A stretch of 64,000 nt of DNA from Pseudomonas benzenivorans (GCF_024397895.1 NZ_CP073346.1:2232001-2296000); one strand, 5' to 3'; shown: positions 11,010 to 20,013, numbered from the stretch's first letter. The notes: generated by a model from the sequence alone, not told the origin. Numbers and translations: made by a program.

Positions 11010-11528
11010 ATGCCAACACCCGCGTATCTGTCCCTCGAAGGCACCAAACAAGGTCTGATCACCGCTGGCACCTTCACCGAGGACTCGGTCGGCAACATTT
11101 TCCAGGAAGGTCACGAAGATCAGATTCTGGTTCAAGCCTTCAACCACCAGGTCATCATCCCGCGCGACCCGCAGTCCGGCCAGCCGACCGGCCAGCGCGT
11201 GCACAAGCCGCTGATGATCACCAAGGTGTTCGACAAGTCCTCGCCGCTGATCTTCAACTCCCTGACCTCCGGCGAGCGCCTGAGCAAGTGCCGCCTGGAG
11301 TGGTACCGCACCTCCTCCACCGGTACCCAGGAGCACTACTTCACCATCGAACTGGAAGACGCGGTGATCGTCGACGTGCAGTCGCGCATGCCGAACTGCC
11401 AGGACCCGAACATGTCCCACTTCACTCACCTGGAAGACGTCTACTTCACCTACCGCAAGATCGTCTGGACCCACGAAGTCTCCGGCACCTCCGGCTCCGA
11501 CGATTGGCGCACCCCGATCTCCGCCTAA
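11010..11528 (+). CDS. hcp: Type VI secretion tube protein Hcp
   Basis: Hcp forms the hexameric rings of the T6SS inner tube and is secreted with VgrG and effectors. The 172-residue product begins MPTPAYLSLEGTKQGLITAG and has the hallmark GHEDQILVQAFNHQVIIPRD, then LTSGERL and FTYRKIVWTHEVSGTSG. Length is exactly that of the family. The start at 11010 is set by AAGGAGA at 10997-11003. A further in-frame ATG at 10986 lacks a site. It is driven by the sigma-54 promoter at 10940 and followed by a strong hairpin that should make hcp transcripts exceed vgrG transcripts. A broken copy of its 5' end lies at 18250-18435. Confidence 0.97.
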   Translation: MPTPAYLSLEGTKQGLITAGTFTEDSVGNIFQEGHEDQILVQAFNHQVIIPRDPQSGQPTGQRVHKPLMITKVFDKSSPLIFNSLTSGERLSKCRLEWYRTSSTGTQEHYFTIELEDAVIVDVQSRMPNCQDPNMSHFTHLEDVYFTYRKIVWTHEVSGTSGSDDWRTPISA

Positions 11529-11549
11529 GGTGATCGTGCGCTAATGCTG

Positions 11550-11584
11550 ACCTCGGCCAGGCATCGTCCTGGCCGAGGTGTTTC
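11550..11584 (+). terminator. Hairpin between hcp and vgrG
   Basis: ACCTCGGCCAGG (11550-11561) and its exact complement CCTGGCCGAGGT (11568-11579) form a 12-base perfect stem with a six-base loop, followed by GTTT. It probably acts as a partial terminator or an mRNA stabiliser, allowing high Hcp and low VgrG production from one promoter. Confidence 0.7.
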
Positions 11585-11699
11585 AGCGCCAAGGAAATCC
11601 CGGAAAAGTCGAGTACGCACGTTCACCCGGCAGCGCCTGGGTTAAAACGGCGCCGCGCGTACTGGCGCTACTCAAGGAACGATGGAAGAGGAACAACGG

Positions 11700-13790
11700 A
11701 TGTTCGCCCCAGCCAACCAGACCCATTTCAGCCTGGACATCGAAGGCGTCAGCCACGACCTCCAGATCCTCGAATTCAGCGGCCGCGAGGCGATCAGCCA
11801 GCCCTTCGCCTTCGAGCTGGAGCTGGTCAGCGAACGCCCCGACCTCGACCTGGAAGCCCTGCTGCATCGGCCGGCCTTCCTCGCCCTGTCGCCAGCCGGC
11901 AACGGCATCCACGGGCACATCTACCGCGTCGCCCAGGGCGAGTCCGGGAAACGCCTGACCCGCTACCACCTGAGCCTGCGCCCGCAGCTGGCCTACCTGG
12001 CGCACCGCATCAACCAACGCATCTTCCAGCACCTCACGGTGGAGAAGATCATCGGCCAAGTGCTCGAAGAGCACGGCATCCAGGCCAACGCCTACCGCTT
12101 CCAGCTCGGCTCGGTGTACCCCGAGCGCGAGTACTGCGTGCAGTATGACGAATCCGATCTGCACTTCGTCCAGCGCCTGTGCGAGGAAGAGGGTGTCCAC
12201 TACCACTTCCAGCACAGCGCTCAGGGCCATGTATTGGTGTTCGGTGACGACCAGACGCCCTTCCCCAAGCTGGCCCCCACCGCCTACCAGCAGGACAGCG
12301 GTCTGGTTGCCGACACGCCTGCGATCAAGCGTTTCGGCGTGCGCGTGGAAACCCGCACCAGCCGGGTGACCCGCCGCGACTACGACTTCGAGAAGCCCAC
12401 GTTACTGCTGGAGGCCGACGCCAAGAGCCCCTTCATTCCGGACCTGGAGGACTACGACTACCCCGGCCGCTTCGTCGCACGCGAGCGCGGCAAACACCTC
12501 AGCCAGCGCGCCCTGGAACGCCACCGCCACGACTTCGAACTGGCCGAGGGCGAGAGCGACCAGACCCTGCTGGTCAGCGGCCACTTCCTGGCCTTCACCG
12601 ACCACCCACGGCCCAGCTGGAACGACCTCTGGCTGCTCAGCGAAGTGCAGCACCAGGGCAAGCAGCCCCAGGTACTGGAAGAGGCCGTGACCAGCCACAC
12701 CGATACAGCCGATGGCTTCCAGCAGGGCTACCGCAACCGCTTCAGCGCCACGCCCTGGACGGTGCCCTACCGGCCGAGCGTGCGCCACCCCAAGCCGCGC
12801 ATCCTCGGCAGCCAGAGCGCCGTGGTCACCGGCCCCGCCGGCGAAGAGATCCACTGCGACCAATACGGCCGGGTCAAGGTGCAGTTCCATTGGGACAGAC
12901 AGGGCCAGGCCGACGACAAGACCAGCTGCTGGCTGCGCGTGTCCAGCAGCTGGGCCGGCGACCGCTACGGCGGCATCGCCATCCCGCGTATCAGCATGGA
13001 GGTGCTGGTGACCTTCCTCGAAGGCGACCCCGACCAGCCGCTGGTCACCGGCTGCCTGTACCACAAGGAACACCAGGTCCCCTACGACCTGCCGGCGAAC
13101 AAGACCCGCAGCCTGTTCAAGACCCTCAGCTCCCCCGGCGGTGGCGGCTACAACGAGCTGCGCATCGAGGACCGCAAGGGCGCCGAGCAGATCTACATCC
13201 ACGCCCAGCGCGACTGGGACGAGAACATCGAACACGACCAGAAGATCCGCATTGGCTTTGAGCGCCACGACACCGTCGAGGCCAACAGCTACAGCGAGTT
13301 CAAGGCCGAGGAACACCGCACCACCCGAGCCGACCGCAAGAGCGAAATCAAGGCCAACGACCACCTCAGCGTCGGGCAAAACCAGCACATCAAGATCGGC
13401 ACCGGCCAGTTCATCAGCGCCGGTCAGGAGATCCATTTATCCAGCGGCCAGAAAGTGGTGCTTGAGGCCGGCAGCGAACTGACCTTCAAGGCCGCCGGCA
13501 GCTTTATCAAGCTCGATGCCGGCGGCATCACCCTGGTCGGGCCGGTGATCAAGATCAACTCCGGCGGCAGGCCGGGCAGTGGTTCGGGGGCGGCGCCCAT
13601 CTTGCCGATCATTCCCAAACCCGCCGATACCGCGCCGGTCGGCGAAAGGACCGGCAAGGCCAATATCAATCCGCTGTTGCCGCTGGCAAGCCTGGGCAAG
13701 CAAGGGCCGCAACAACTGATCGTCGACGTATGGGGCGACCCCGCCTTGGGTGGCCAAGTACAACTGCTCGACCCGGAAGGTGACGCATGA
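11700..13790 (+). CDS. vgrG: Type VI secretion spike protein VgrG
   Basis: VgrG forms the trimeric spike that carries effectors out of the cell. The 696-residue protein begins MFAPANQTHFSLDIEGVSHD. It has the gp27-like base (about 1-340), the gp5 OB-fold (about 385-460, with DQYGRVKVQFHWDRQG and SSSWAGDRYGGIAIPRISME), a beta-helix needle, and an extension after about residue 630. The extension is a Pro/Gly-rich linker ending in a short strand-like tail, QLIVDVWGDPALGGQVQLLD, which may dock the effector. The ATG at 11700 is preferred over ATG 11682 because GAGGA lies seven bases upstream. The stop overlaps the next gene as ATGA. Confidence 0.95.
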   Translation: MFAPANQTHFSLDIEGVSHDLQILEFSGREAISQPFAFELELVSERPDLDLEALLHRPAFLALSPAGNGIHGHIYRVAQGESGKRLTRYHLSLRPQLAYLAHRINQRIFQHLTVEKIIGQVLEEHGIQANAYRFQLGSVYPEREYCVQYDESDLHFVQRLCEEEGVHYHFQHSAQGHVLVFGDDQTPFPKLAPTAYQQDSGLVADTPAIKRFGVRVETRTSRVTRRDYDFEKPTLLLEADAKSPFIPDLEDYDYPGRFVARERGKHLSQRALERHRHDFELAEGESDQTLLVSGHFLAFTDHPRPSWNDLWLLSEVQHQGKQPQVLEEAVTSHTDTADGFQQGYRNRFSATPWTVPYRPSVRHPKPRILGSQSAVVTGPAGEEIHCDQYGRVKVQFHWDRQGQADDKTSCWLRVSSSWAGDRYGGIAIPRISMEVLVTFLEGDPDQPLVTGCLYHKEHQVPYDLPANKTRSLFKTLSSPGGGGYNELRIEDRKGAEQIYIHAQRDWDENIEHDQKIRIGFERHDTVEANSYSEFKAEEHRTTRADRKSEIKANDHLSVGQNQHIKIGTGQFISAGQEIHLSSGQKVVLEAGSELTFKAAGSFIKLDAGGITLVGPVIKINSGGRPGSGSGAAPILPIIPKPADTAPVGERTGKANINPLLPLASLGKQGPQQLIVDVWGDPALGGQVQLLDPEGDA

Positions 13791-16700
13791 GCGAGCTAAT
13801 GGATCAGCCCATCGATCAGGGCACCCGCAAACGCGCGGAATACGACAACGCCCGCCACGCGCGGTTGGCGCTGAATATCGAGCGCAGCGATGGTGGGATG
13901 CTGCAGATTCCCGTCGAGTCGGACATGCGCAGCCACGAAGAAGAGCCGGAGATCCAGCAGAATACCTTTCTCGCCCTCGTACCCATGGCGCGACTGCCCG
14001 GCTATGACCAGTACGATATAGCGCCGAAAGGCGCACTGCCTCGACCTGGGCGCATTTATGTTTTTCAGAACGGCAAGCTGTGGCGTGAGTTGGCCTGCGA
14101 CGGCCAAGGCAACCTATCGGACGTGGATGTCGCCCATTGGCGCAAGCTGGCGACCCAGGGCAGACCGGCAGATGATCGAGCAGCAGTCGGTAGACCATTG
14201 GCGCTGACGCTGGTGCCCATGCTGCTGCAAGGCCGCTTTGTCGGCGACCAGTACAGCATGGCCTACAGCGAAATGGCCTGGACCTGGGAATACATCGCCT
14301 GGTTGGAAGCCAGCAGTGGCCGGGTCCAGAACCGCTGCCAAAATGTAGCGCCGGCGTGGTCGGCGGCGGTTGTCGGCGGCGAACAGTGGAGGCCAACACA
14401 GGCGATGCCGATTGTCGTGATCGACAAGCAAGTCGAGGGGCTTAGGCCACGCGACTTGCATATTGAGTGTGCGTTGCGCGACCCCGCGACTTTTACCCCG
14501 GCAATGACCGCGCTCGATCCCCAAGAACTATTCGTCGTACTGCATAAGCAACAGCAAGCGCTCGCACGGCATATGGGGGCTGCCGCCCCAGCTGCGCCGC
14601 CAGGGCTGCCTGCGGGCAAGGATGTTCTCGCAGAGAAAAGCTTGCGCGGTTATCCAAAACTGGTCGGCTTCATGTTGGACGACCCCTTGTTCGAGTTGCG
14701 CCATGCGGTGGAGCAGTCCCGCCTGGCAACCGAGGCCTTGCAAACCTATAACGCCCTGGTGCCGTTCCAACCGTTCGGTCGTTACGCCGAAGTGCTGCAT
14801 CAATGGTCGATGCCAAGCAACGCGCCATTGGCTGACCTGCGCAAGCATATCGATATGGCCGCGCTTGAGAAAACCATGCTGCATACCGAACGCCAAGGTG
14901 CGCGCGAGTGCATTCATCGCCAGCTCGAGCGGACCTTGGCACTATCGCAGCGCAAATTGACCGCCGTATGGAGCGACTGGGTCTACAGCAACGATGAGCG
15001 CTTGCTGGAACCTTACAGCCTGCTGATCGATATGCTGGAAATGCTCAGTCGCCTGCCTCAAGGCAGTGATGCACGCAGTACCGACGCCGAGGATCGGGCA
15101 CTCGCGCAAGCGGTGGAGCGCCTGATCAGGCAGCTGGCGGAGGCCAATCATCCGCTTACCCGCGCAGCCCTGGCCGACCAAAATGGAACACTGCCAGAAC
15201 TGGCCAAGCGGCTGGCAAAGCTGGCGGCGACAAACCAGGCCATCAACCCGGAGAACCTGGGTATCAGCTCCTTGGCGATGTTCGCCGGGCTGGAGAGCCA
15301 GCAGTCGGCCAACTATCAGTACGCGGCACAGAACCTGGCTCTGGCGGTAGAGGAATGGCTGAACCACCTGAGTAAAGCCGTGCTGCTGACGCTCAGACAG
15401 TTGCGTACCAACGCTGCCACCGTCCAGTTGGATATGCAGCGACTCTACACGCCGACGGTGGGACTGCTGAGCAAGCTGCATAGCCAGGCCAAGACGATCA
15501 AGTTCATGCCCCAGGGCGAGGCCCTCGCACAGAATATGGTGGTGCTGGGCGTGCATGGCGGCGGGCTCAGCTTTGGCCTGACGCCCAGCGAACGCACCAC
15601 CCTGACTCGGCAGAATTACCTGTATGGCAACTTGCAGGGGCGCGGCGGCAATGTACTGGGCACCACCAGTGGCAAGCTGGCGGAGGCCAACCGCTTCGCC
15701 AGCAAGGACCTGGGGCGTTTTATGGTCGTGGCCGCGCCGGCCAATGATCCACTGGTGCAAGAGTTGAACAGCTGGCGGCTCGGCGCCGCCAACCTGCGCC
15801 GCGCAGGACAAATCGCCAAGTCGCCGGTATTGCCGCTCTTTGCCACGTTAATGGCGGCTTATAACCTGCATGTAAATACGGTGGGGGCCAAGGCTCTATT
15901 GGAGAGTGATGAAGGAAGATGGGGAGCCGGTTTCGCTTCGGCTACTGCTGACCTTTTCCTTGCCTCAAACAACGTCGCGCTAAAAATCATCGAAGGCTCA
16001 GGCGTCCGCTCACCCTGGTATGCGCTATGGGAAAAGGGCCGTATCGACGTCTCGAAGATATCGGAGCGCTGGGCCAGCAACCTCAGTAACCGCACGGGCG
16101 GTAGTACTTGGCTAAACGCCTCAAGGGCCGGCTCATTCGTAGCAATGGGCGTTACTTCAGTACTATTTGCGTGGGACGCAAAGCGTGCCTTCGACCAAGG
16201 CGATAAGGACGTCTCCGTTGCCAATGCCATTGCCGCCTCCGGCGGGGCCACGTGGGCGCTCTATACGGTGGGAATATTGGCCAGCCCCTGGGTCCTGGGC
16301 GCGGGTATCCTGTTGTTGCTGGGCGGTGCGGTTGCCGCCGCGCTATTGGCCGATGGCGCAATCGAACAAGCAATTAAGCATGGGCCATTTGGCAAGGAGC
16401 AGCGCCTGGCGCATATGAACGACCCCAGAATCGCCTATCAGCAACTGCTCGGCGCTATCGGCCAACCTCGAGTACGCATCGAGCGCCTGGAACACTGGCA
16501 GAAAAGCGCCTCCGAAGAGGATCAGGCGAAACTGCAGGCCGCGGAAGCCCGGGGTAATAGCGACCTCGATTCGCTGGATTGGGTGGTCGAGTTGCAATCC
16601 GGGCTGTTGAGCCAATACCCCAGTAATCTGGGATTTACCCTGCTGACGTCCGAGCTCGAACTGGAGCGCGGTCATCACAGTGGTTGGCAGCGCCGGCCAG

Positions 16701-17023
16701 CCAAGGTTATTCCGCAGGAAAAGCTCGGAGCCGTGGTAATGGGCGGCGGTCGCGTACTCTACGTGCTCCCTTATCAGCATCAACCGGCCTTTAGCCCTTT
16801 GGCCGCCAGCCAATATGCCCTCAAGGTGCGCGCGCAGTTCCGCCTTGAACATCAAGCGTGCCGAGTCGGCGATCCTTTCCCGGCCTATGACGACTTGATT
16901 TTGCCGCAGCCGAGTCCGCGCCAATGGACGGCCTTCAATCCAGCGCTGCTGCCCGAGGAAGACGACGTGATGGATGACGTACCCTATTGGCTGATCGAAC
17001 AGAGCGACTACCGCAAATTATGA
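13787..17023 (+). CDS. Large VasX-like putative pore-forming T6SS effector
   Basis: This 1078-residue protein, coupled to vgrG by an ATGA overlap, is in the right place for a VgrG-delivered toxin. The size is close to V. cholerae VasX (1085). An N-terminal portion has FLALVPMARLPGY and RPGRIYVFQNGKLWREL, reminiscent of the VasX/BTH_I2691 N-terminal region. Long helical stretches follow. Hydrophobic segments cluster late, at about 677-697, 783-797 and 821-857; the last, rich in Gly/Ala/Leu, could be a membrane hairpin as in colicins. No enzyme motif, PAAR domain or signal peptide is seen. No DUF4123 adaptor gene precedes it. The membrane-toxin role is inferred from architecture and context. 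Parts near 15.85-16.15 kb are AT-richer than neighbours. Confidence 0.7.
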   Translation: MSELMDQPIDQGTRKRAEYDNARHARLALNIERSDGGMLQIPVESDMRSHEEEPEIQQNTFLALVPMARLPGYDQYDIAPKGALPRPGRIYVFQNGKLWRELACDGQGNLSDVDVAHWRKLATQGRPADDRAAVGRPLALTLVPMLLQGRFVGDQYSMAYSEMAWTWEYIAWLEASSGRVQNRCQNVAPAWSAAVVGGEQWRPTQAMPIVVIDKQVEGLRPRDLHIECALRDPATFTPAMTALDPQELFVVLHKQQQALARHMGAAAPAAPPGLPAGKDVLAEKSLRGYPKLVGFMLDDPLFELRHAVEQSRLATEALQTYNALVPFQPFGRYAEVLHQWSMPSNAPLADLRKHIDMAALEKTMLHTERQGARECIHRQLERTLALSQRKLTAVWSDWVYSNDERLLEPYSLLIDMLEMLSRLPQGSDARSTDAEDRALAQAVERLIRQLAEANHPLTRAALADQNGTLPELAKRLAKLAATNQAINPENLGISSLAMFAGLESQQSANYQYAAQNLALAVEEWLNHLSKAVLLTLRQLRTNAATVQLDMQRLYTPTVGLLSKLHSQAKTIKFMPQGEALAQNMVVLGVHGGGLSFGLTPSERTTLTRQNYLYGNLQGRGGNVLGTTSGKLAEANRFASKDLGRFMVVAAPANDPLVQELNSWRLGAANLRRAGQIAKSPVLPLFATLMAAYNLHVNTVGAKALLESDEGRWGAGFASATADLFLASNNVALKIIEGSGVRSPWYALWEKGRIDVSKISERWASNLSNRTGGSTWLNASRAGSFVAMGVTSVLFAWDAKRAFDQGDKDVSVANAIAASGGATWALYTVGILASPWVLGAGILLLLGGAVAAALLADGAIEQAIKHGPFGKEQRLAHMNDPRIAYQQLLGAIGQPRVRIERLEHWQKSASEEDQAKLQAAEARGNSDLDSLDWVVELQSGLLSQYPSNLGFTLLTSELELERGHHSGWQRRPAKVIPQEKLGAVVMGGGRVLYVLPYQHQPAFSPLAASQYALKVRAQFRLEHQACRVGDPFPAYDDLILPQPSPRQWTAFNPALLPEEDDVMDDVPYWLIEQSDYRKL

Positions 17024-18228
17024 ATGCCCCCGTGATTGAGCAAAGCCCTTATACGGCTAGCGCCTACAACTCCACCGATATTCCGACCCAGCCGCCGCAT
17101 AAATGGCGGCAGGACGCCAACCGCAGTAACCTGCGCCGCACTCAATTGCGCTGGGGCCACTATGCCAACTTGCAGCCCTGGCAGGTGGTCGATATGCAAC
17201 TGCAGGCCAAGGAGCATACTTTCGTAGAGCGTACGGGGGAGGCCGAGCTGTATTGCGATCAGCAGCGCTGGCGGTTTGAGAACTTTAATAAACTGTTAAT
17301 GTTAATACCGTTTTTAAAAATTACTGCTCTATTTGTGGTGCCGTGGTTTTTCTGGATGTTTGCCACCATAGACCTGCTGCCAAACACCCTATGGGATAAT
17401 TTTATAGTGCCGCCACTTATAGTTCTGATGGTCGGCGTTAGTGGCTGGCTCTATTGGGAGAAAAGTTTAAAGGCTTATTTAATTCAAGTAGGCACTGGCT
17501 TGGCAACGGCCCTGCTTAGTGCGGCATTTACTTACAATACGTCCAGCTACGGTACCGATCTGTTTTGGTTTTGCGGGATCATGGCCTTTTCCATCTTTAT
17601 GGGTGTGGTCGGCTTCGACTTTCTGCTGGATCTGTATTTGCGCTTATTCAAATACGATGGCAGTGAGTTCAACAGGCAAACCGGCATGGTGACCATCGCC
17701 CGGCGCTTTCGTAAGCCGTTCGTGGCACCTTTCTACGAGTTCGACGCCACCATGGAATTTCGCCCGGGGCCGCATGGCAGTGGCGGCATGGCGCTGTGGT
17801 TGCATCACCGTTATGCCGATTGCGAAATATTCCTCGGCGGCAAGATGCATCCACTCGGCCTCACCCCAGAAGAGGCACTGGCCTTCTGGGACTGCCTGCA
17901 ACGCTATATGGATATCAGCCAGCCACTACCCGAGCTGCCGGTGCTCGAACAGTTCCGCCACCTTGACCCGGTCACCGCCGAGCATGACCGCCAGAGCAAG
18001 CACGACCCGCGCCGCTGGCGCGATATGCCCTACCGCGCCTGGCAAGACCGTGGGCAATCGGAAGCGATGAAGCGCAATCAGAATTACCCCTGGCAACAGC
18101 AACCCTGCATCCTCCAGGCAAAGATTGGTTCCAGCCTGAGCATCGAGGCGTACTACCGCAGCCAGGAAGCCAAAGGCATCCTGGCCACACCCAAGGGCGA
18201 TGACTACGACAATATTCATCGCAGGTGA
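17020..18228 (+). CDS. Membrane protein, probable immunity partner of the T6SS effector (DUF6708-like)
   Basis: This 402-residue protein overlaps the effector stop by four bases (ATGA). A cytosolic N-terminus (1-90) precedes about four transmembrane segments (near 92-115, 125-147, 153-175, 181-207), then a cytosolic domain of roughly 195 residues. The arrangement resembles proteins labelled DUF6708 found beside T6SS effectors. It fits an inner-membrane immunity protein, as TsiV2 is for VasX. Bases 17281-17600, coding for the membrane part, are clearly AT-richer than the chromosome around them, a sign of transfer. It could instead be an accessory factor or a second effector. Confidence 0.6.
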   Translation: MNAPVIEQSPYTASAYNSTDIPTQPPHKWRQDANRSNLRRTQLRWGHYANLQPWQVVDMQLQAKEHTFVERTGEAELYCDQQRWRFENFNKLLMLIPFLKITALFVVPWFFWMFATIDLLPNTLWDNFIVPPLIVLMVGVSGWLYWEKSLKAYLIQVGTGLATALLSAAFTYNTSSYGTDLFWFCGIMAFSIFMGVVGFDFLLDLYLRLFKYDGSEFNRQTGMVTIARRFRKPFVAPFYEFDATMEFRPGPHGSGGMALWLHHRYADCEIFLGGKMHPLGLTPEEALAFWDCLQRYMDISQPLPELPVLEQFRHLDPVTAEHDRQSKHDPRRWRDMPYRAWQDRGQSEAMKRNQNYPWQQQPCILQAKIGSSLSIEAYYRSQEAKGILATPKGDDYDNIHRR

Positions 18229-18249
18229 GAAAAGCTTCTCTGCACCCAA

Positions 18250-18435
18250 AAACACCCGTGTATCTGTCCCTCGAAGGCGCCAAACAAACTCTGATCACCG
18301 CTGGGCCCCTTCACCGAGGACTCGGTCGGCAACATTTTCCAGGAAGGTCATGATGATCAGATTCTGGTTCAAGCCTTCAACCATCAGGTCATCATCCCGC
18401 GCGACCCGCAGTCCGGTCAGCCGACCGGCCTGCGC
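18250..18435 (+). pseudogene. Truncated, frameshifted copy of the 5' end of hcp
   Basis: These 186 bases align with hcp positions 11014-11198 with about ten substitutions and one inserted base (GCTGGGCCCC for GCTGGCACC). The insertion shifts the frame and leads to an early stop. The copy lacks the first few bases and the ribosome-binding site, and its homology ends abruptly after CCGACCGGCC. A further string, GGTGATCGT at 18452-18460, matches bases just after the hcp stop (11529-11537). This suggests the remnant once included the hcp 3' end and lost its middle. It forms a direct repeat with live hcp around the vgrG-effector-immunity block. Confidence 0.9.
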
Positions 18436-18530
18436 TTTACTCCTCAACGACGGTGATCGTAGCGCGCGGATGCGGCCGATTTATCCCACTACACGCCGCC
18501 AACTGGCCTGGGGACGGACACGAACCAATC

Positions 18531-18556
18531 CTGGGCGCAGCGCGGCCTGCGCCCAG
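18531..18556. repeat. Perfect 10-base inverted repeat downstream of argA
   Basis: CTGGGCGCAG (18531-18540) and CTGCGCCCAG (18547-18556) form a perfect stem with a six-base loop. It lies 15 bases past the argA stop. It may end argA transcription on the minus strand, but no T-run follows on either strand. Confidence 0.5.
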
Positions 18557-18570
18557 AGCGGGCCGCGGAC

Positions 18571-19869
18571 CTACAACCCCTTCTCGAACACCTGCGAATT
18601 GCGCTGGAAGTTGTACAGCGAGGCCCGCGCCGCCGGCAGGCGGTCGACGCTGCTGGGCGCGAAGCCGCGTTCGCGGAACCAGTGGGCGGTGCGGGTGGTG
18701 AGGACGAACAGGGTCTTGATGCCCTGGGCGCGGGCGCGCTCTTCGATGCGTTCGAGCAGTTCGTCACCGCGACCGCCGTGGCGGTAGGCCGGATTGACCG
18801 CCAGGCAGGCCAGCTCGCCGAAGTCCGAGTCGGCGATCTGGTACAACGCGGCGCAGGCGATGATCATGCCGTCACGCTCGACGATGCTGAACTGCTCGAT
18901 CTCCCGCTCCAGCACTTCGCGCGAGCGGCGCACCAGGATGCCCTGCTCTTCCAGCGGACTGATCAGCTCGATCAGCCCGCCGACGTCCTCGATGGTCGCT
19001 TCGCGCAGCGATTCGAACTGCTCCTGGTCGACCAGGGTGCCGCCGCCGTCGCGGGTGAACAGCTCGGTGAGCAGCGAACCGTCGTCGGCATAGCTGACGA
19101 TATGGGCGCGCTTGACCCCGCCGCGGCAGGCCTGGGCGGCGGCGTCGAGCAGTTCGGCCTGGTAGCTGCTGCCGAGGCGTGCCAGGTAGGCGGGCACCTG
19201 CTGCGGACGCAGTTCGCGCACCAGCTTGCCCTGCTCGTCGAGCAGGCCGCGCTCGGGGCTGAACAGCAGCAGCTTGTCGGCGCCCAGGTCGATGGCGGCG
19301 CGGGTGGCCACGTCCTCGCAGGCGACGTTGAAGATCTCCCCGGTGGGCGAGTAGCCGAGCGACGACAGCAGCACGATGCTGCGCTCGTCGAGCAGGCGGC
19401 CGATGCCCTTGCGGTCGATGCGGCGTACCTCGCCGGTGTGGTGATAGTCGATGCCATCGACCACGCCGATTGGCCGGGCGGTGACGAAATTGCCGCTGGC
19501 CACCCGCAACCGGGCGCCATGCATGGGCGAGGCGGCCATGTCCATCGACAGGCGCGCCTCGATGGCGATGCGCAGCTGGCCGACCGCGTCGATCACGCAC
19601 TCCAGGGTCGGCCCGTCGGTCACCCGCAGGTCGCGGTGAAAGTGCGGGGTCAGGCCGCGGGCGGCGAGGCGCGTCTCGATCTGCGGGCGCGAGCCATGCA
19701 CCAGCACCAGGCGCACGCCGAGGCTGTGCAGCAGCACCAGGTCGTGGACGATATTGCCGAAATTCGGATGGGCGACGCCGTCGCCCGGCAGCATAACCAC
19801 GAAGGTGCAGTCGCGGTGAGCGTTGATATAGGGCGAAGCGTGGCGCAGCCAGTTGACGTAGTCGTGCAT
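18571..19869 (-). CDS. argA: N-acetylglutamate synthase
   Basis: ArgA acetylates glutamate with acetyl-CoA, the first committed step of arginine synthesis, and is inhibited by arginine. The 432-residue protein has the usual two parts. An amino-acid-kinase-like N-terminal domain (about 1-280) includes CTFVVMLPGDGVAHPNF and LVLVHGSRPQIETRL. A C-terminal GNAT acetyltransferase domain (about 290-432) has the acetyl-CoA loop PAYRHGGRGDELL. The start at 19869 (MHDYVNWLRHASPYINAHRD) matches the family; residues upstream do not. argE follows the same orientation 144 bases upstream, suggesting separate promoters. Confidence 0.96.
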   Translation of the reverse strand: MHDYVNWLRHASPYINAHRDCTFVVMLPGDGVAHPNFGNIVHDLVLLHSLGVRLVLVHGSRPQIETRLAARGLTPHFHRDLRVTDGPTLECVIDAVGQLRIAIEARLSMDMAASPMHGARLRVASGNFVTARPIGVVDGIDYHHTGEVRRIDRKGIGRLLDERSIVLLSSLGYSPTGEIFNVACEDVATRAAIDLGADKLLLFSPERGLLDEQGKLVRELRPQQVPAYLARLGSSYQAELLDAAAQACRGGVKRAHIVSYADDGSLLTELFTRDGGGTLVDQEQFESLREATIEDVGGLIELISPLEEQGILVRRSREVLEREIEQFSIVERDGMIIACAALYQIADSDFGELACLAVNPAYRHGGRGDELLERIEERARAQGIKTLFVLTTRTAHWFRERGFAPSSVDRLPAARASLYNFQRNSQVFEKGL

Positions 19870-20013
19870 TGCAGAGGAAACCTTAACCGAGTAGGAACGC
19901 TTAGAAAGGCGCGGCACGCGCCTGGTGAAGCAGCCAGCGGCACCCGCTCTATCGTCGCAGTTGGGGCAGCATCACGCGTTCTCTCCTTGCGCTGGCAAAG
20001 GCCACCGCCGGGC

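Noticed and set aside
13787..14200. PAAR or DUF4123 adaptor domain at the effector start
   Set aside because: No PAAR repeats are visible and no separate adaptor-sized gene fits between vgrG and the effector, which overlap.
10651..18570. Prophage or transposon around the T6SS genes
   Set aside because: Hcp and VgrG resemble phage tail parts, but there is no integrase, transposase, terminal inverted repeat or attachment site.
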